DNA from: Punctularia strigosozonata HHB-11173 SS5
Lineage: Eukaryota > Basidiomycota > Agaricomycetes > Corticiales > Punctulariaceae
Direction: 5' to 3'
DNA length: 64,000 nt
Assembly: GCF_000264995.1 (NCBI RefSeq)
Contig: NW_006767440.1
Span: forward strand, 1,531,863 to 1,595,862
Shown here: piece by piece, positions 13,077-25,486 of the stretch
Layout of the letters: each line of letters begins with the position of its first letter
How positions within the stretch are numbered: position 1 is the first letter of the stretch
The notes under the pieces: model-generated
Told to the model about the DNA's origin: nothing
Database searches by the model: none
The model's input: the letters and a program-made list of their open reading frames with translations, nothing else
Made by a program: the position numbers and the translations under genes

Positions 13077-13693
13077 GATGAGGGTAGAGATAGGTAGGAT
13101 CTCTAAGCTATGAGATGGGAATGTCCCTCATTTTATCTTTCGGCACTTGTGAGAGAAGCTATGTGCGATGGCTAAAGTTGGTGTCGCAGTCCTACGGTCA
13201 TGACGTCCATCCTCCCGTCGGGATACCGGCCATGCGCGTACACGGAAGTACGCAGTGGTAAGCTCTGTGTTCTCCGCCTGGACCCAGGGTGACACCGATT
13301 CGTCCTGTTGGTCTAGAGACTGGATGGGAATATGAATAGTCTAACTCCGAGTCGCACGATTCGTGTAGTCTTAGATCTTGATCACTTTACATCGTTACAT
13401 ACATATCAAATACTCGGTTATAAGCTAAGTAGGTCATCAGGAAAACATCGAGAGTTAAGGGTTAAGGCAGCCAGATAGCGAGGCATCGAGATAGGTATCC
13501 TCGTCAAGACGAAGGAGGCGCAGGCTAACAAAACATGGGGACAGTTCTATACAGGCGTTCGATATGAACAATGAGACAACAAGCTACGAAAGCGCGACAA
13601 CAGGCCGGCGTCGCTAATACACATCCAAGGTGGATCACAGTTAGCGTCCGCACGCGAGACAAACAAAACACAGAGAGCGCGACGTCATGATGT
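13077..13693. other. Intergenic region
   Basis: About 620 bp lie between the start of the aldo/keto reductase gene and the end of the next minus-strand gene. No coding signal or structured repeat is seen. Confidence 0.5.
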
Positions 13694-15141
13694 TCAAAGC
13701 GGGTTGACGTTGAAGTACGAGGCGGATGATACGGGAGTGTTGAAGTGAGCCGGGGTGGGCGGGGACAGGGGGTTTCGGAGGATCTGGTCAGCGGTCATGG
13801 GCTTGATGATGAGCGGGGAGGCAAGAGGGGAGTCTGCACTGCTCCGCTGCGGAGGAATGATGCGCAGGTTCGGCTTGGGGTGTCCAGGAGAGGTTATTGA
13901 TGTCTTACGATCGCAACGCTCAGGGTGTTGGTAGGTGGAACGACGCGGAAGGGATAGGTGGCGAGGGCGGGGGTTCAGGCGGAAGTGAACCATGGGATTG
14001 ACGGTGCAAGTTGTGTTACCGTTCGATGGCAAGGGGTAAGGGGGCTGCGAGGGGTTTAATGCTAGCGTGTCGAGAGTTGAGGAAGGAGAAGGGGTCGCGT
14101 TCCCGGACGAACTGGACGACGACAAAGCCGGCGCAATGCCAGTAGTGCTCTTCACGGCTGACAGCGGAGGTAGCTCGACGCCGAATGTTTTGCCAGGGAG
14201 GGGAGTGAATAGGTCTTCGGGAGTAGGGCTCCATCGATCATTCCATAGCACGGTCAGGTCGCCGCGTCGACGAGGCATGGGTGGTGGTGCTTTCGGGACT
14301 TCTGGTGGGTTCAGGGGGGTATGAACCATCTGTTCCAAGGGTGTGCGGGGCATCGAGTCCGCTGAGCTCCCGCGAAGTGTCAAATTAGGTCGATTGAGTG
14401 CACCAAACCAGTTGGTGGATGGGACAGCGGTAGCGGGTGACACAGGCGAGAGGTTACGCGGGGAAGACATCCGAGGCATGCTAAGAGAAAGCGGGGGCAG
14501 TTGCATCTGGCTGTGCAACGTCGGCATGTTCATAGCGCGACGGCGTCGAGACATCGAAGGCGGAAGCTCGGCCTGATCAGCTGACCCTGTCGCGAGAGAA
14601 TAGTTGGCGAGATTGCGGATCGGGCTTGCAGGTGTCGTGATCACGGAAGGCATGGGTGCCTCGGTGGAGGCCGAAGGGTCGGAAGACGTTCCGTCAAGAT
14701 GAAAGCACGTTGTAGCAGAAGTATCTCGCGCGCTGAGACGACGTTCTGAACAGCCAATGGTAAGCACGCCGTTGACCTGTGATTCTGTACCGCCGCGTCA
14801 TGACTGACCAGTAGTGAAATGCATGTTCTTCATTTCATCGCTGATGGACTTGACATCTGGACATGCTCCAGTCTTTTTGAATATGAAGTCCCTGATAAAC
14901 TCGGGACGCGCGACGCGCTTCTGGGCTGTATCACGATGCGACTCCGTTCCGCGAGACAAATCGAGGGCTTCAGTCAGACTTGTGTCAATATGTGATGGGC
15001 AATCTAACACAAGGTAAGACGCTCACCCTCGAGAAGAGCGGACCGTGACTCGTGATTCCATCGGCCACATCCGCCGCGCTTTGGCCTGATGTACGGTGAT
15101 CGGGGCGACGAGTGCAGTTGTCGTACCTTCAGGCGGGCCAT
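13694..15141 (-). CDS. Hypothetical disordered protein, possible TEA/ATTS-like N-terminus
   Basis: The main part is a 357-codon frame (14767-13694) rich in Ser, Pro, Thr and Asn (PPLSLSMPRMSSPRNLSP, APALSSSSSSGNATPSPSS), almost surely disordered. Upstream in the same frame lie a short exon from the ATG at 15141 (MARLK), a 43-bp intron, an exon with RRMWPMESRVTVRSSR, and an exon with RPEFIRDFIFKKTG and VKSISDEMKNM. The pattern RxEFIxxxIxxxTG followed by a helix resembles the third helix region of TEA/ATTS DNA-binding domains, but the match is partial. A TGA (14798-14800) separates the two parts. It would be removed by an intron starting within the segment coding VKSISDE, so the model there is unsure. 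It shares a short (about 290 bp) divergent promoter with the next gene. Confidence 0.45.
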
Positions 15142-15427
15142 TGGTCACGTAGCTGCTGGCTCATACAAGGATGAAGGCTACCGTCGCGCGGCGGACGTGG
15201 CGGGAAACAAGCTGCAGGGCGAGACCCTCGAGCTGCAACTGGCATATTTCAACTAGCCATGGTTTCGGTACAGAGACAGGGTTGTCAGAGATATCACGGA
15301 CACGTCACGTCACAGTGACGTCATTGAGTACACCACGCGATCACGAGACTAGCTCTCTCCCGCCGAGTCGGCGACGACCCGGTGCCAGTACTGTAACTTA
15401 ACCCCTGCATCCATCGCGCTAGCTAGG
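15142..15427. promoter_or_regulatory. Divergent intergenic promoter region
   Basis: 286 bp separate the starts of two divergent genes: the disordered TEA-like protein (minus) and the candidate axis protein (plus). No clear TATA box is seen. Confidence 0.4.
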
Positions 15428-18400
15428 ATGGAATTGGACGATCTTGATAAAGCCATCAATACGATCAAGCATACGAGTCGCAAAGGGGGCAAAGTCAAGA
15501 AGGCTGTAGACGACATCTGCTGCCGTTTGATCCTCATTGTGATCTCCCTCCGCTTTTCCCTGTTCGATTTGTATTCATCGCGCATACACAGAATTCTTCC
15601 GCTCCTTCTAACTTGAAAACCTTTCAAAATCTCAAACATGCGCTCAGAAAAGCCATGCAACCTGTCTACGAGGTCCACCCTATCCGCGCTACCGAACTCG
15701 CGAATGCAGTTTTCCTGAAAGCTGTCCACGAGAAGATTCCTGCAGACAACAGCACGGCTGTTCTTTCCGATGGCAAAACAAGGAGGGAGCATTGGGAAGA
15801 GGTGGCGAGAGCAGTGCTTTCTGGTTTGCTTGACTTCTGCGAGAAGAAAGGTGATGGTGAGCAGGTGGAGACATGGGTACGGTCCGCACTCACTGAAGAT
15901 AAACCTCAGAGAGGACCAAGACAACCATTTCTGGAGTATTTTACCCGGCTATATGCGAGTATTTCTTCCCGGACTCGTCGGTCTGTGCGGGGAGCATTGG
16001 TCTCCGGCTTCGATTGACTGTAGGTCCGCAAATCCTCACGTTTGTATTTGTCTCACCGATACTCGTAGGCATATTCGCTTCTTGAAGCCCTTGCAGAAGG
16101 CAGCGTCAACCATCAGCGCGAGCTGAGAGATCCGAATTTACTCGGCCCAAAGAAACTCGGAGCTGCGATCTCGCGGACACATGGTCAGTGGTGCAGTACC
16201 GAATCTCATTCACCCGTACCATGGATCATACGGGCATATATGCGCATATATTCGTTGAAGATATCTCCTTGCCTCGCGCTCTATCGAGCGCAGTCACGCT
16301 CATGCTATTCCTTCAGATTTCCTGGCCATCGAAGCGTTGCTGAACATAGTAGCCCGCATACTCCCTTCGTCCAAGAGCTCCGAAAATTCAAAGCGTATGG
16401 ACTTCGTGAACGACCTCTTCCGAGATCGCAAGTACTGTAACCCCTTTCCATAGAGCTTGATATTGATAAACTCTCTACGCGCAGAACCTGCATTGCCCTG
16501 TGGAGATGAGTTGGCATCGCTGCTCCAAGGGACGTCGCCCAAAAATTGGGAAGAGACTGCCATGCGTATCGTGGACAAACTCGCGAGTACTCGGCTTGAC
16601 TTGTACGTTTGATCCCTCACCTTGCCCAGCTGATACCTGTCTGATTTCTACTACGCTCTCTATCAAATAGCCCTCAACCATTCGCATTAAACCGCATCAC
16701 GGCTTGCGGCACGATGTTCGAACAGCCTGAATCGTGGGACCGACTCCTCGTCGATGCTCGTGGGCTCCTGGTCAGTGTCGAAAACTCGGTAAGTCGGGGT
16801 TTCATACTGGGTGCTGGAACTTCATCGACGACGTTCCCAGAACGGCGAATACGAATCGCTGGAGGTTCCGTACACGACCGTAGTTTCTATCACACTTCGC
16901 GACGCCACTCACCTCAACGAACTGGATGTTGAAGTGGCCCTATCGACTCCTCCCATCATCGGCGAGAAACCTATGGCGGCTAAAGGCAGCCCATCGATGA
17001 GCTTCCAAATCCAGAAGACCGACCTGAATCGCTTTCATGGTGCTATCGAGCATCGCGGTTTGGTCCGTCGAAAACGTCAAGTTAAGCGTACAAAGCCTGA
17101 CAATTGCATCACAGGGTGGGCGCGTCCAGCGAGATAAGCTCACCGCCCCACCAAGGTCCCGTCATGTCTCCGTAGCGCAGGTCTCGGTGGAGTTCGACGG
17201 TATTCCGCCGCCCATAGGAAAGAACCTTCCTTTGAGCTTCCCGGTAGGTTCGTCGCGAGCCCTACCTCCGCGAAATCTTACAACAGCACATAGGAGAGGT
17301 TGAATGTGGTCAAACAGAGTACGTGCGATATCGCATGCTCCGGGGATGAGATGACTCACTACAGGAATATGCTAGCGTACGGCATCACTGACGCTAGTAG
17401 CGAATCAGGGAATGGCAAAGGTAACGGCGAAGAGTTTTTCGACTTCGACACGGCAGCGGCATCCCCCGAGAATATACCTCCGACTGGTGAACTGAAAGCC
17501 GAAGGGCCCCCGAAAAGAGGCCCTCCGCAGCATGTTGCCGCTTCCTCCGACGACCCGCTGAACGTCCTCGCTCATACCCGCAGCTCCTCCACCCTCACCG
17601 GCGGTCAGGTGAAGGTTCGCTTTGGTGGTGTTTCCTCCTCGGACGGCCTGATCAAGGAATCACTGGATGTGCCAGAGTCTGCTCTGGCCGCACATGCCGC
17701 AGCGCCTTCGGTTGCTTTGGACCGCAAGCCTCCTCCCGCTTCTCGCCCTTCTGGTATGGAAACCTCGACAGCTTCCGCGCGCTCTGGTAAATCGTCTGGC
17801 CCCCTGCTGCTGTCCAAGCGCGCCTCTTTGCGTCCTCTGTCTAGAACTGCAAGCCAACTGCGACGCGATGTCTTCGGGGTAGAGGAAGAGCTCTCTGAAA
17901 TCTCTGACGACGCAGGATCCCAACCACCACGCCAGGAGGACTCGGACATTGAGACTTCCCAAGAGGGCGTCTGTGATCAACCTGGATTCAAGGCTTCTCC
18001 GAAGATGTCCAGAAGTCCCCTCAAGTTGAAAGGCGCGCTCTCGGGCAAGGTTTTAACCAAGAACACCGCGGCTGGTCCTATCTTCAGTCAGAACCCTGTA
18101 GTCCAGAATCTCAAGAGATCCACTGTTGTGCGCAAGAGGATTGTGCTCGACTCGGATGACGAATTGGAGGCTGGCACCACGCGTCTCGATCCCGCTCCTG
18201 TCGATGGAACTGTCTCTGGCGACGTCGATCCTTCCCCTGTAGTGACTGGTGCTCCTGGACCCTGCATCGTCAAGCGACCTCTCAGGGCAGCTCGAACTCT
18301 TCGCATGGTGCGTTCCTCGGGAGTCGAATCACCGCTTGACAACGATATCGGGGTTGGACAGTTCGAGCCTGCGGAACTCTCGGCCGTATCACCCGTTCGT

Positions 18401-20841
18401 ACGGTTGCTCCAGCCGACACCTTCAGGGTTGACCTACCTGTGACTCCTGGGAAGCGCAAGCGTCTGGCCGAGGAGGGCGACCGTGATGCTGCTCCTGCGA
18501 GTTGTAATCCACCAGCTGCTCCTGCTGCTCCTGCTCGTAAGCGGCGACGTCATGGCACCCTGGCCAAACAAGAATCAGAAGAAAGCAATATTCCTAAGAG
18601 ACGCTCATCAAGGGTCTTTCAAGCTAGTCTGAGTTCCCGCATGCCCCAGAATAGCAAGTACGGCACTCGTAGCAAGAACGGGCGCACATTTTCTCCTGAA
18701 AAACGAGCTCTCTGGTCTTCGTCGGATGCTGATCACTCCTGTGACGCCGTCCCCGTTGATACTAACCGACCTACTCGTGTTACTCGCGCAAGCGCGCTGA
18801 AGGATAAAGCCGGAAACGTCAAGCCTCCTCCGCCGCCACGGAAGCCCAAGCCCAAGGCTAAGAAGGCCAGTAAGACTACCAAACTAGGTTCACCAGTCCC
18901 TCCAGGGCGCAAGGTGCTGGCGCCAGTGCCCGCAGGGGAGCTTGCCATACGCACTGCGAAGAACGCAGTATGTGTCGTCTTGTGTCTGTAGGATCGTATG
19001 GCTGACATATTCTGATAATATTACTAGGATACCGTCAACGTGGGCAATGTCGCCATCAAGACGCCTACTGTGCGTCACTCAGGTCTACCGGGGCCGTTTC
19101 TGATAACCCCTCTTACAGACCGCAGTCAAGCCCCAGGGAGCGCCACCTACTCCCCCTCCTCGCTCTAATGTTAATGCAGCGTGGGTAGACATGCCTTCGC
19201 AAGAACCATCGCTGGTCATCGCCTCGAAGATCTTGGAGCCGCCCAACTTCCAGCAATCTGGCTCGGAGGTACAGACCTCGCAGGAGAACCAGGATGCCCA
19301 GGACCCCATAGACGCCATGGACGAACTGGACTTTGACGCCATGTATGTGGATAACCTGGAGCCTGGTCCTGATGCGGAGCCGGTGTCGGCTCGCCTAAAC
19401 GAGGAGAAGACCCCCCTGGATCCGCCACAGGTACGAGCGGTGGCCTTAGTGCATTCAGTCTCAGCTCATTTTTCTTGCAGAATTTCTCAATTGGAGTCGT
19501 GGACGAGTCTATCCTCGGTGACAGGATATCGACGCAAGCCACGACTAAGGAGGTATGCGTGCAGGTCAATGACAAGCAGCAGGCGGAACCGACGGTATCG
19601 TTGCAGGTACACTAGTTTCTTCACGAAAGTATCGTCGTGCTCATTCGCAGCAGGCTGTCGTGGGGGCGCCATCCAATCTGCAATCGGTCACGATCGACCT
19701 CACGCAAGACACGCCCGCGCAAAAGCCACTTAGACGTGCGGAACCACGGAAAGTGATTAGGGAAGCCGTGAATCTGCCCTCGCCAATCCGCATTCCGGAT
19801 GAACTTCTGGAGCCCACGCGCTGTCCGAATAACATCAAGCAAGCCGTGGAGGGAAATGACATCGACAGCGAAAGCGATGCACATAACGTAGACTCCCCTG
19901 ATCGCCACGCGATGATCGACGAGACTGCGGAGAATATCCGTTGTCCTCTGCCAGCGAATACTCTACCACCGAGAACCGCTGCCACGAGGTTCTCCGCCAA
20001 GCAGCCTGTATCTATCCTTAGACCGTCGCCGGCGGCGTCGACGCAACGCAAAGCGCGCTTCGCGGACGAATTAACTCCCGGTAAATCGTCAAGCGTTTTC
20101 ACTCGTCGATCTTCAGTCTAACCCTTGCGCCGATAGCCCATCCTGAGCAAGGAGGCCGTCGATTATCAAAGATGACGAGGTTCGAAACCAATGAGGAAGA
20201 GAAGACATCGAGGACGAATACCGGCCGACGAGCAGAGCCTGGCTTGCGCGATATCGTCAGGGTAAGGTGGCTTTGCACTGTCGTCATGCACACTACGCCC
20301 TTCAGTTGCTGACCCATGTTTTGCTTACAGGCTCTCGACGGCATTAATGATGTAAGCTTTCTTCTTCTTCGCCACTCCGGACTGCGCGGTGCTGCGAGCC
20401 CGGACGTGCTTTGCTGACCGAGTCGGTTTCCCGTGCGCAGGCTATCCTGGAAAAGATCGCGCGAGGCTTTGACTCGGTCAGGGACAACGCCCTGTATGGC
20501 CGCAAGATCATACTGCAGAACGTCGGTGCGGATCTGCAGCGCATGAGCGGAGAGGCGTAAGTCAATTACCGTCTAGTCATTGTCTATTATACGTCGCTGA
20601 CAGTCATCATCACAGCGCAGAACGTTACAACGTGCTTATAGAGCTCGAGGCGGAGTACGCCGCGTTCAACGCGCTCTCAAAGGCCAAGTACGGCGAGCTC
20701 GTGCGCGCGAGCTCGGCTATCGTGGACACGGCGCGAGAGGCGCTGGCGGAGCACGCCCGGCACGATCTGAGCAAGAAGTTTCCGAGGACGCTGGGCGGGC
20801 TGCCGCAGAGCATGCTGGACGTGCTGAACAAGAAGAAGTGA
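15428..20841 (+). CDS. Candidate meiotic chromosome axis protein (Red1/SYCP2-like architecture), roughly 1,400 aa
   Basis: Many exons join in phase: 15428-15505, 15592-15856, 15910-16019, 16069-16183, 16317-16427, 16485-16602, 16671-16788, 16841-about 17030, about 17037-17239, 17294-18969, then six to eight short exons to 20841. The N-terminus is helical and armadillo-like (LANAVFLKAVHEKIP, TAYSLLEALAEGS, AIEALLNIVARIL). A beta-rich PH-like segment follows (LLVDARGLLVSVENS, YTTVVSITLRDATHLNELDV). Then comes a long basic, Ser/Pro-rich disordered region with an SIM-like VTIDLTQD, and finally a predicted coiled coil from ILEKIARGFDSVRDN to the end. This order (ARM-like, Spt16M-like, disorder, coiled coil) is that of Red1/SYCP2. 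The assignment rests on architecture, not on sequence match. The frame shifts between 17027 and 17037 in a way I cannot explain by splicing. The intron at 16428 is GC..AG. Confidence 0.5.
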
Positions 20842-21673
20842 GGAGGACTTTCTGAGACCTAAGATTTGTTCGTTATGCTTTCGTTCCTTGCTTCTTGGAG
20901 GTGCCCTTAACGGGCCGGTATTATTCATGGACTCGACGCTGTGCTGCGTTGCCGTGTATATTATCGCTGAGTCAAGTAATGTGATGCCTCAGTCTAACAG
21001 TGATGAAGCAGACTGCAATCTACATACGTGCTCCGGTGGGTAAGGTCCTTCACACAACGGGCCAATAGATTATCTCCGCTTCTCAACCGGATCAATGCCC
21101 GGAAGGACCGAGTTCAGGTACGGCAATTATTCTGAAATCAGCGAAGCAGTAGTTATGATCGTGAAGAAGCGGCAAGTGATTTCGTACTGCAGCAGGACTG
21201 CAAGGTGCCTAGGATACCTTGTACTTTGCCAGCGGAGACTACCAAGTTCAACGCAATGCTCGCCGCGGTTTTCATAGCAGAGAACTGGAACGCGTTCGTG
21301 CAGAGTCACGTAGAGTTCATCGTTCGAAGTCGGTATGCATCTTGATATATTCCATTGACGAGCGACTGGCGAGTTCCCAAGGATCAATGATATATTGGAG
21401 CGAGTAGATGGTAGTCCCGCATGCGCCTGGAGAGAACGTCGACGATGAGCGGGAGGCCAGTGGCGTCAGACCTTGTGACGATGAGGCGCTGCACTTTGCC
21501 GCTTCGGGCAGTCGCACGCTCGACTGCGCCGCTCTCCCAGCGTTTACTCAGCCCACCATCGCGCGCAGCGACCGGCCCTCGACTTCACTTGCACTTCGAC
21601 TGCGACTCAGCTTTCATCCTTGCTCAGCACCCCCACACCCCGCGCCGCTCTCTTGGCGCGACGTTGAACCGTC
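20842..21673. other. Intergenic region, promoter of the HECT ligase gene
   Basis: 830 bp without a supported gene. ORFs of 60-86 codons on both strands have no motif. The last 200 bp before 21674 are C/T-rich, as expected for a fungal 5' leader. Confidence 0.5.
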
Positions 21674-24600
21674 ATGCCGTCCGCTCCCAACAACGCCCCG
21701 TGAGTCATCGCGCGCACCTCGCCTGCCCGGAAACACGTTGGCTGACATCGCGCCCCTCACCTTTCCACAGGAAAACGATAAGGATCACAGGTCGGTAGAT
21801 TCCGCGTCTCATCATCGTGCACCGGACAGCCGTCTGACGAGAGCTGTCGCAGTGGTCGCGGCAGATGGGCTCTCCAAACGAGATGTGTTCAGGCTCCCGG
21901 ATCCGTTCGCTGTGATCACCGTCGACGCCGAACAGACCCACACGACGAGCGTCATCAAGAAGACCTTGAATCCGTACTGGAATGAGACGTTCGATATGTA
22001 TGTGTCCTCGTCGTTTCCCAAAATTTACCCCCTTTCTGATCCAAGCCGGAACACCCACAGCCAAGTGAAAGACTCGTCCGTGATTGCGGTCCAGATCTTT
22101 GATCAACGCAAGTTCAAGAGACGGGATCAGGGTTTCTTGGGTGTGGTGAACGTCCGCGTCAGCGACGTGCTTGATCTTGAATTGGGCGGGCATGGTGCGT
22201 CCACCCGCGAAAGATGTCACTTCATTCTTCACAGTATGACTAATCGTTGCCAATAGAAATGCTTACCCTCGACCTCAAGAAGTCGAACGACAACCTCGTC
22301 GTCCACGGCAAGCTCATCATCTACCTCTCCACCAATGTCAGCGCGCCCATCAGCAACCCCGGGCCCTCCCAGGTGAACGGCATCACCAGCGCCCTCGCCG
22401 GCATGGGCATGAACAACTCCTCCCTCCAGCTCGCTCCCTCGCCGACGACGACCAGCTCGAACCTTGCTCGCACCCCCAGTTCTCACGCCACGGCCGCGGA
22501 TGGCCAAGCGCAGGCCGTTGCCGCCGCCCCGACCGCGCAATCGACCACGGCCACGCCGGACGCCGACCCCCTCACGACCTCCCCCCGATCCCGGCCCGTG
22601 AGCGCGAGCGGCCAGGCCGCCCCTGCCGCCACCTCTGCTCCTGCCGCTGCCGTCGCCACAGGTGCGGCAGCTGCTACAACCCCCGCCACCGGTGGGTCGC
22701 CTCCGGGCGCCAACGCGACATCGGCTACCGCGAACATGCGCAACTTCAACCCGACTGAGGATCAGTATGGCCCGCTGCCGGATGGGTGGGAGCGCCGGAT
22801 CGATCCCCTTGGGCGCACGTACTACGTCGACCACAACACCCGCAGCACGACGTGGAACCGGCCCGCGACGAACCAGGCGACGAACGTCTCCACCCAAGCC
22901 GGGGAGACGAACGCCGCGCGCGACCAGCACAATCGCCGCATCCTCGCCGATGATCTGCTCGAGGCCAACAACCAAACCGTCCAGCGGAACGCGTCGGCCG
23001 CGGCCGCGGCCGCCACCGCGGGTGCCGGTGCGGTCGCGAACACGGCCGCCAACGCGCTCGCGGCGAGCACGAACGCGACGACGGCCGGGTTGGGCCCGCT
23101 GCCCGCCGGCTGGGAGGAGCGCTACACGCCCGAGGGCCGGCCGTACTACGTCGACCACAACACACGCACGACGACGTGGGTCGACCCGCGCCGGCAGACG
23201 ATCATTCGCGTCATGGGCCCGAACGGGCAGAACGCGGCGCTGCAGCCGCAGACGATCTCGCAGCTCGGCCCGCTCCCGTCCGGGTGGGAGATGCGCCTGA
23301 CGTCGACCGCGCGCGTGTACTTCGTGGATCACAATACGAAGACGACGACGTGGGACGACCCGCGTCTGCCGTCCTCGCTGGACGCGAACGTGCCGCAGTA
23401 CAAGCGCGACTTTAGGCGGAAGCTCATCTACTTCCGCAGCCAGCCGAGCATGCGCGCGCAGCCGGGCAACTGCCAAATCAAGGTCCGGCGGAACCATATC
23501 TTTGAGGACAGTTATGCGGAGATCATGCGCCAGACGCCGAACGATCTCAAGAAGCGGTTGATGATCAAGTTCGACGGCGAGGACGGTCTCGATTACGGTG
23601 GTCTTTCCAGGTGAGTTGCATGGCACCGATGGCGGATGGCGCAGATCGTTCATCATGTTTCCGCAGGGAATTCTTCTTCCTTCTCTCGCACGAGATGTTC
23701 AATCCGTTCTACTGCCTGTTCGAATACTCCGCGCACGACAACTACACGTTGCAGATCAACCCCGCCTCCGGCGTTAATCCGGAACATCTGAACTACTTCA
23801 AGTTTATCGGCCGCTGCCTCGGGCTGGGTATCTTCCATCGGCGATTCCTCGACGCTTACTTCATCGTCTCGTTCTACAAGATGATTCTCAAGAAGAAGGT
23901 GACGCTCGCCGATCTCGAGAGCGTCGACGCGGAGTTGCATCGGGGTCTCACGTGGATGCTGTGCGTAGATTATGAAACTTCTTTGAGGTGGCTTCGCGGA
24001 GCGCTCACACTGACGCAGGGAGAACGACATCACGGACGTGATCGACGAGACGTTCACGACGGTCGAGGACCGGTTCGGCGAGATGGTCACGGTCGAGCTC
24101 AAGCCGGGCGGGGCGGACGTACCGGTGACGGAGGAGAACAAGCGCGAATACGTGGACTGCGTGGTCGAGTACCGGATCAGCCGGCGGGTGAAGGAACAGT
24201 TCGACGCCTTCATGTCCGGCTTTAGCGAGCTCATCCCGCTCGACCTGATCACCGTCTTCGACGAGCGCGAGCTCGAGCTGCTCATCGGCGGCATGTCCGA
24301 GATCGACGTCGACGACTGGACGAAGTACACGGACTACCGCGGGTACGAGATGAACGACGAGGTGATCCAGTGGTTCTGGAAGTGCGTCAAGAGCTGGCCG
24401 CCGGAGCGCAAGTCGCGCCTGCTCCAGTTCGCGACGGGCACGTCCCGGATCCCGGTCAACGGCTTCAAGGACCTCCAGGGCTCGGACGGCCCGAGGCGGT
24501 TCACGATCGAAAAGGCGGGCGACCCGAGCCAGCTGCCGAAGAGCCACACGTGCTTCAACAGGATCGACCTCCCTCCGTACAAGGACTACGACACGCTGGA

Positions 24601-24757
24601 GCAGAAGCTGACGCTGGCCGTCGAGTGAGTACCGGACCCTGTTCTATGTGTTCTATGTGTGCTGCGCCCTGGCGACTGGGTCGCGGCCGTGTCATCTCGT
24701 GGAAACTCGCGCTGACGCAGCGTTCACAGGGAGACCGTCGGCTTCGGCCAGGAATAA
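21674..24757 (+). CDS. RSP5: Rsp5/NEDD4-type HECT E3 ubiquitin ligase, 871 aa
   Basis: This ligase transfers ubiquitin to membrane proteins and other PY-motif partners. Eight exons (21674-21699, 21771-21790, 21844-21997, 22061-22194, 22257-23610, 23667-23960, 24019-24624, 24730-24757) sum to 872 codons. An N-terminal C2 domain ([37 protein letters not shown]) is followed by an Ala/Thr/Ser-rich linker. Three WW domains follow, each starting GPLPxGWE and ending TTTWxDP or STTWNRP. A full HECT domain comes next ([37 protein letters not shown]). The catalytic Cys lies in [16 protein letters not shown], and the tail ends ETVGFGQE as in the family. The frame is intact. The Ala-rich linkers are long and GC-rich. 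The large antisense ORF here is a shadow. Confidence 0.97.
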
Positions 24758-25486
24758 ACGAACTCCGACGACGACGACACGCGCAAGACCGGGCGTGGTG
24801 TATGCGCGACGAACCAGCGGCTCTCAGCAATCCAACAACATGCCTATTTCTTCCCTCTCTCTCTCTCTTTTCTCACTGTCGTCTCTGTCCGCAGGCCTCT
24901 CGCTCGGGTCTATCCTCGACCTTTTTACGCACGTTCCCCCTATCTTAATCACGGCTGGATGCTGACTGCGGCTCTCCCTCGAGTCGACTTTTTTGCCCTT
25001 ACAACTGAACCCACTTTTATCATGTTTGTGTCTCTGTCCGTATCCCACCCCACGCGAGAGCGACGGACGTTTCCGTGTAATAGTATCTAGAGCTATCACG
25101 ATTGTCAATGAAGTGTTCGAAACGTATATTTGAATATGGCGATGACGTTGGGGGTATATGAACTCGGTGGCGGATTTCCCGTCAATCGCCTTCAGGGCGG
25201 TTGCGCCGCCATTTGGAAATCGCAGGCACTCTGGGGCAAAGCGGAGAGGGGAATGGAGATCTGTTAACTTTCTTGACAGCTGTGGGTGCCACAAGGAGAG
25301 CTCCGAGTGGCGCGTCGAGAACGGTCCGGGTCAGGTACTGCTGCCAGTCCGGAAAAAAGCTCCATTGGAGATCGAACGAAGGTGTTGGATATCTTTGAAG
25401 AGAGCGGGCGGATGTTCCGAGGCGCCGAGGGTGGGCGGAGGCGAAAAAAAAAATCACGAGGAAGGGGGGGGGGGGTTTCATACGCC
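24758..25486. other. 3' flank of the ligase gene up to the assembly gap
   Basis: About 730 bp. It contains a (CT)n-rich run near 24850-24875 and ends in a run of 12 G before TTTCATACGCC at the gap edge. No gene is seen. Confidence 0.5.

Noticed and set aside
20185-20200. B-box-like GGTTCGAAACC suggesting a tRNA
   Set aside because: There is no A box or acceptor stem around it, and it lies in a coding exon.
22229-23656. 475-codon minus-strand ORF, very Arg/Gly-rich
   Set aside because: It is the antisense shadow of the GC-rich WW/HECT exon of the Rsp5-type gene.
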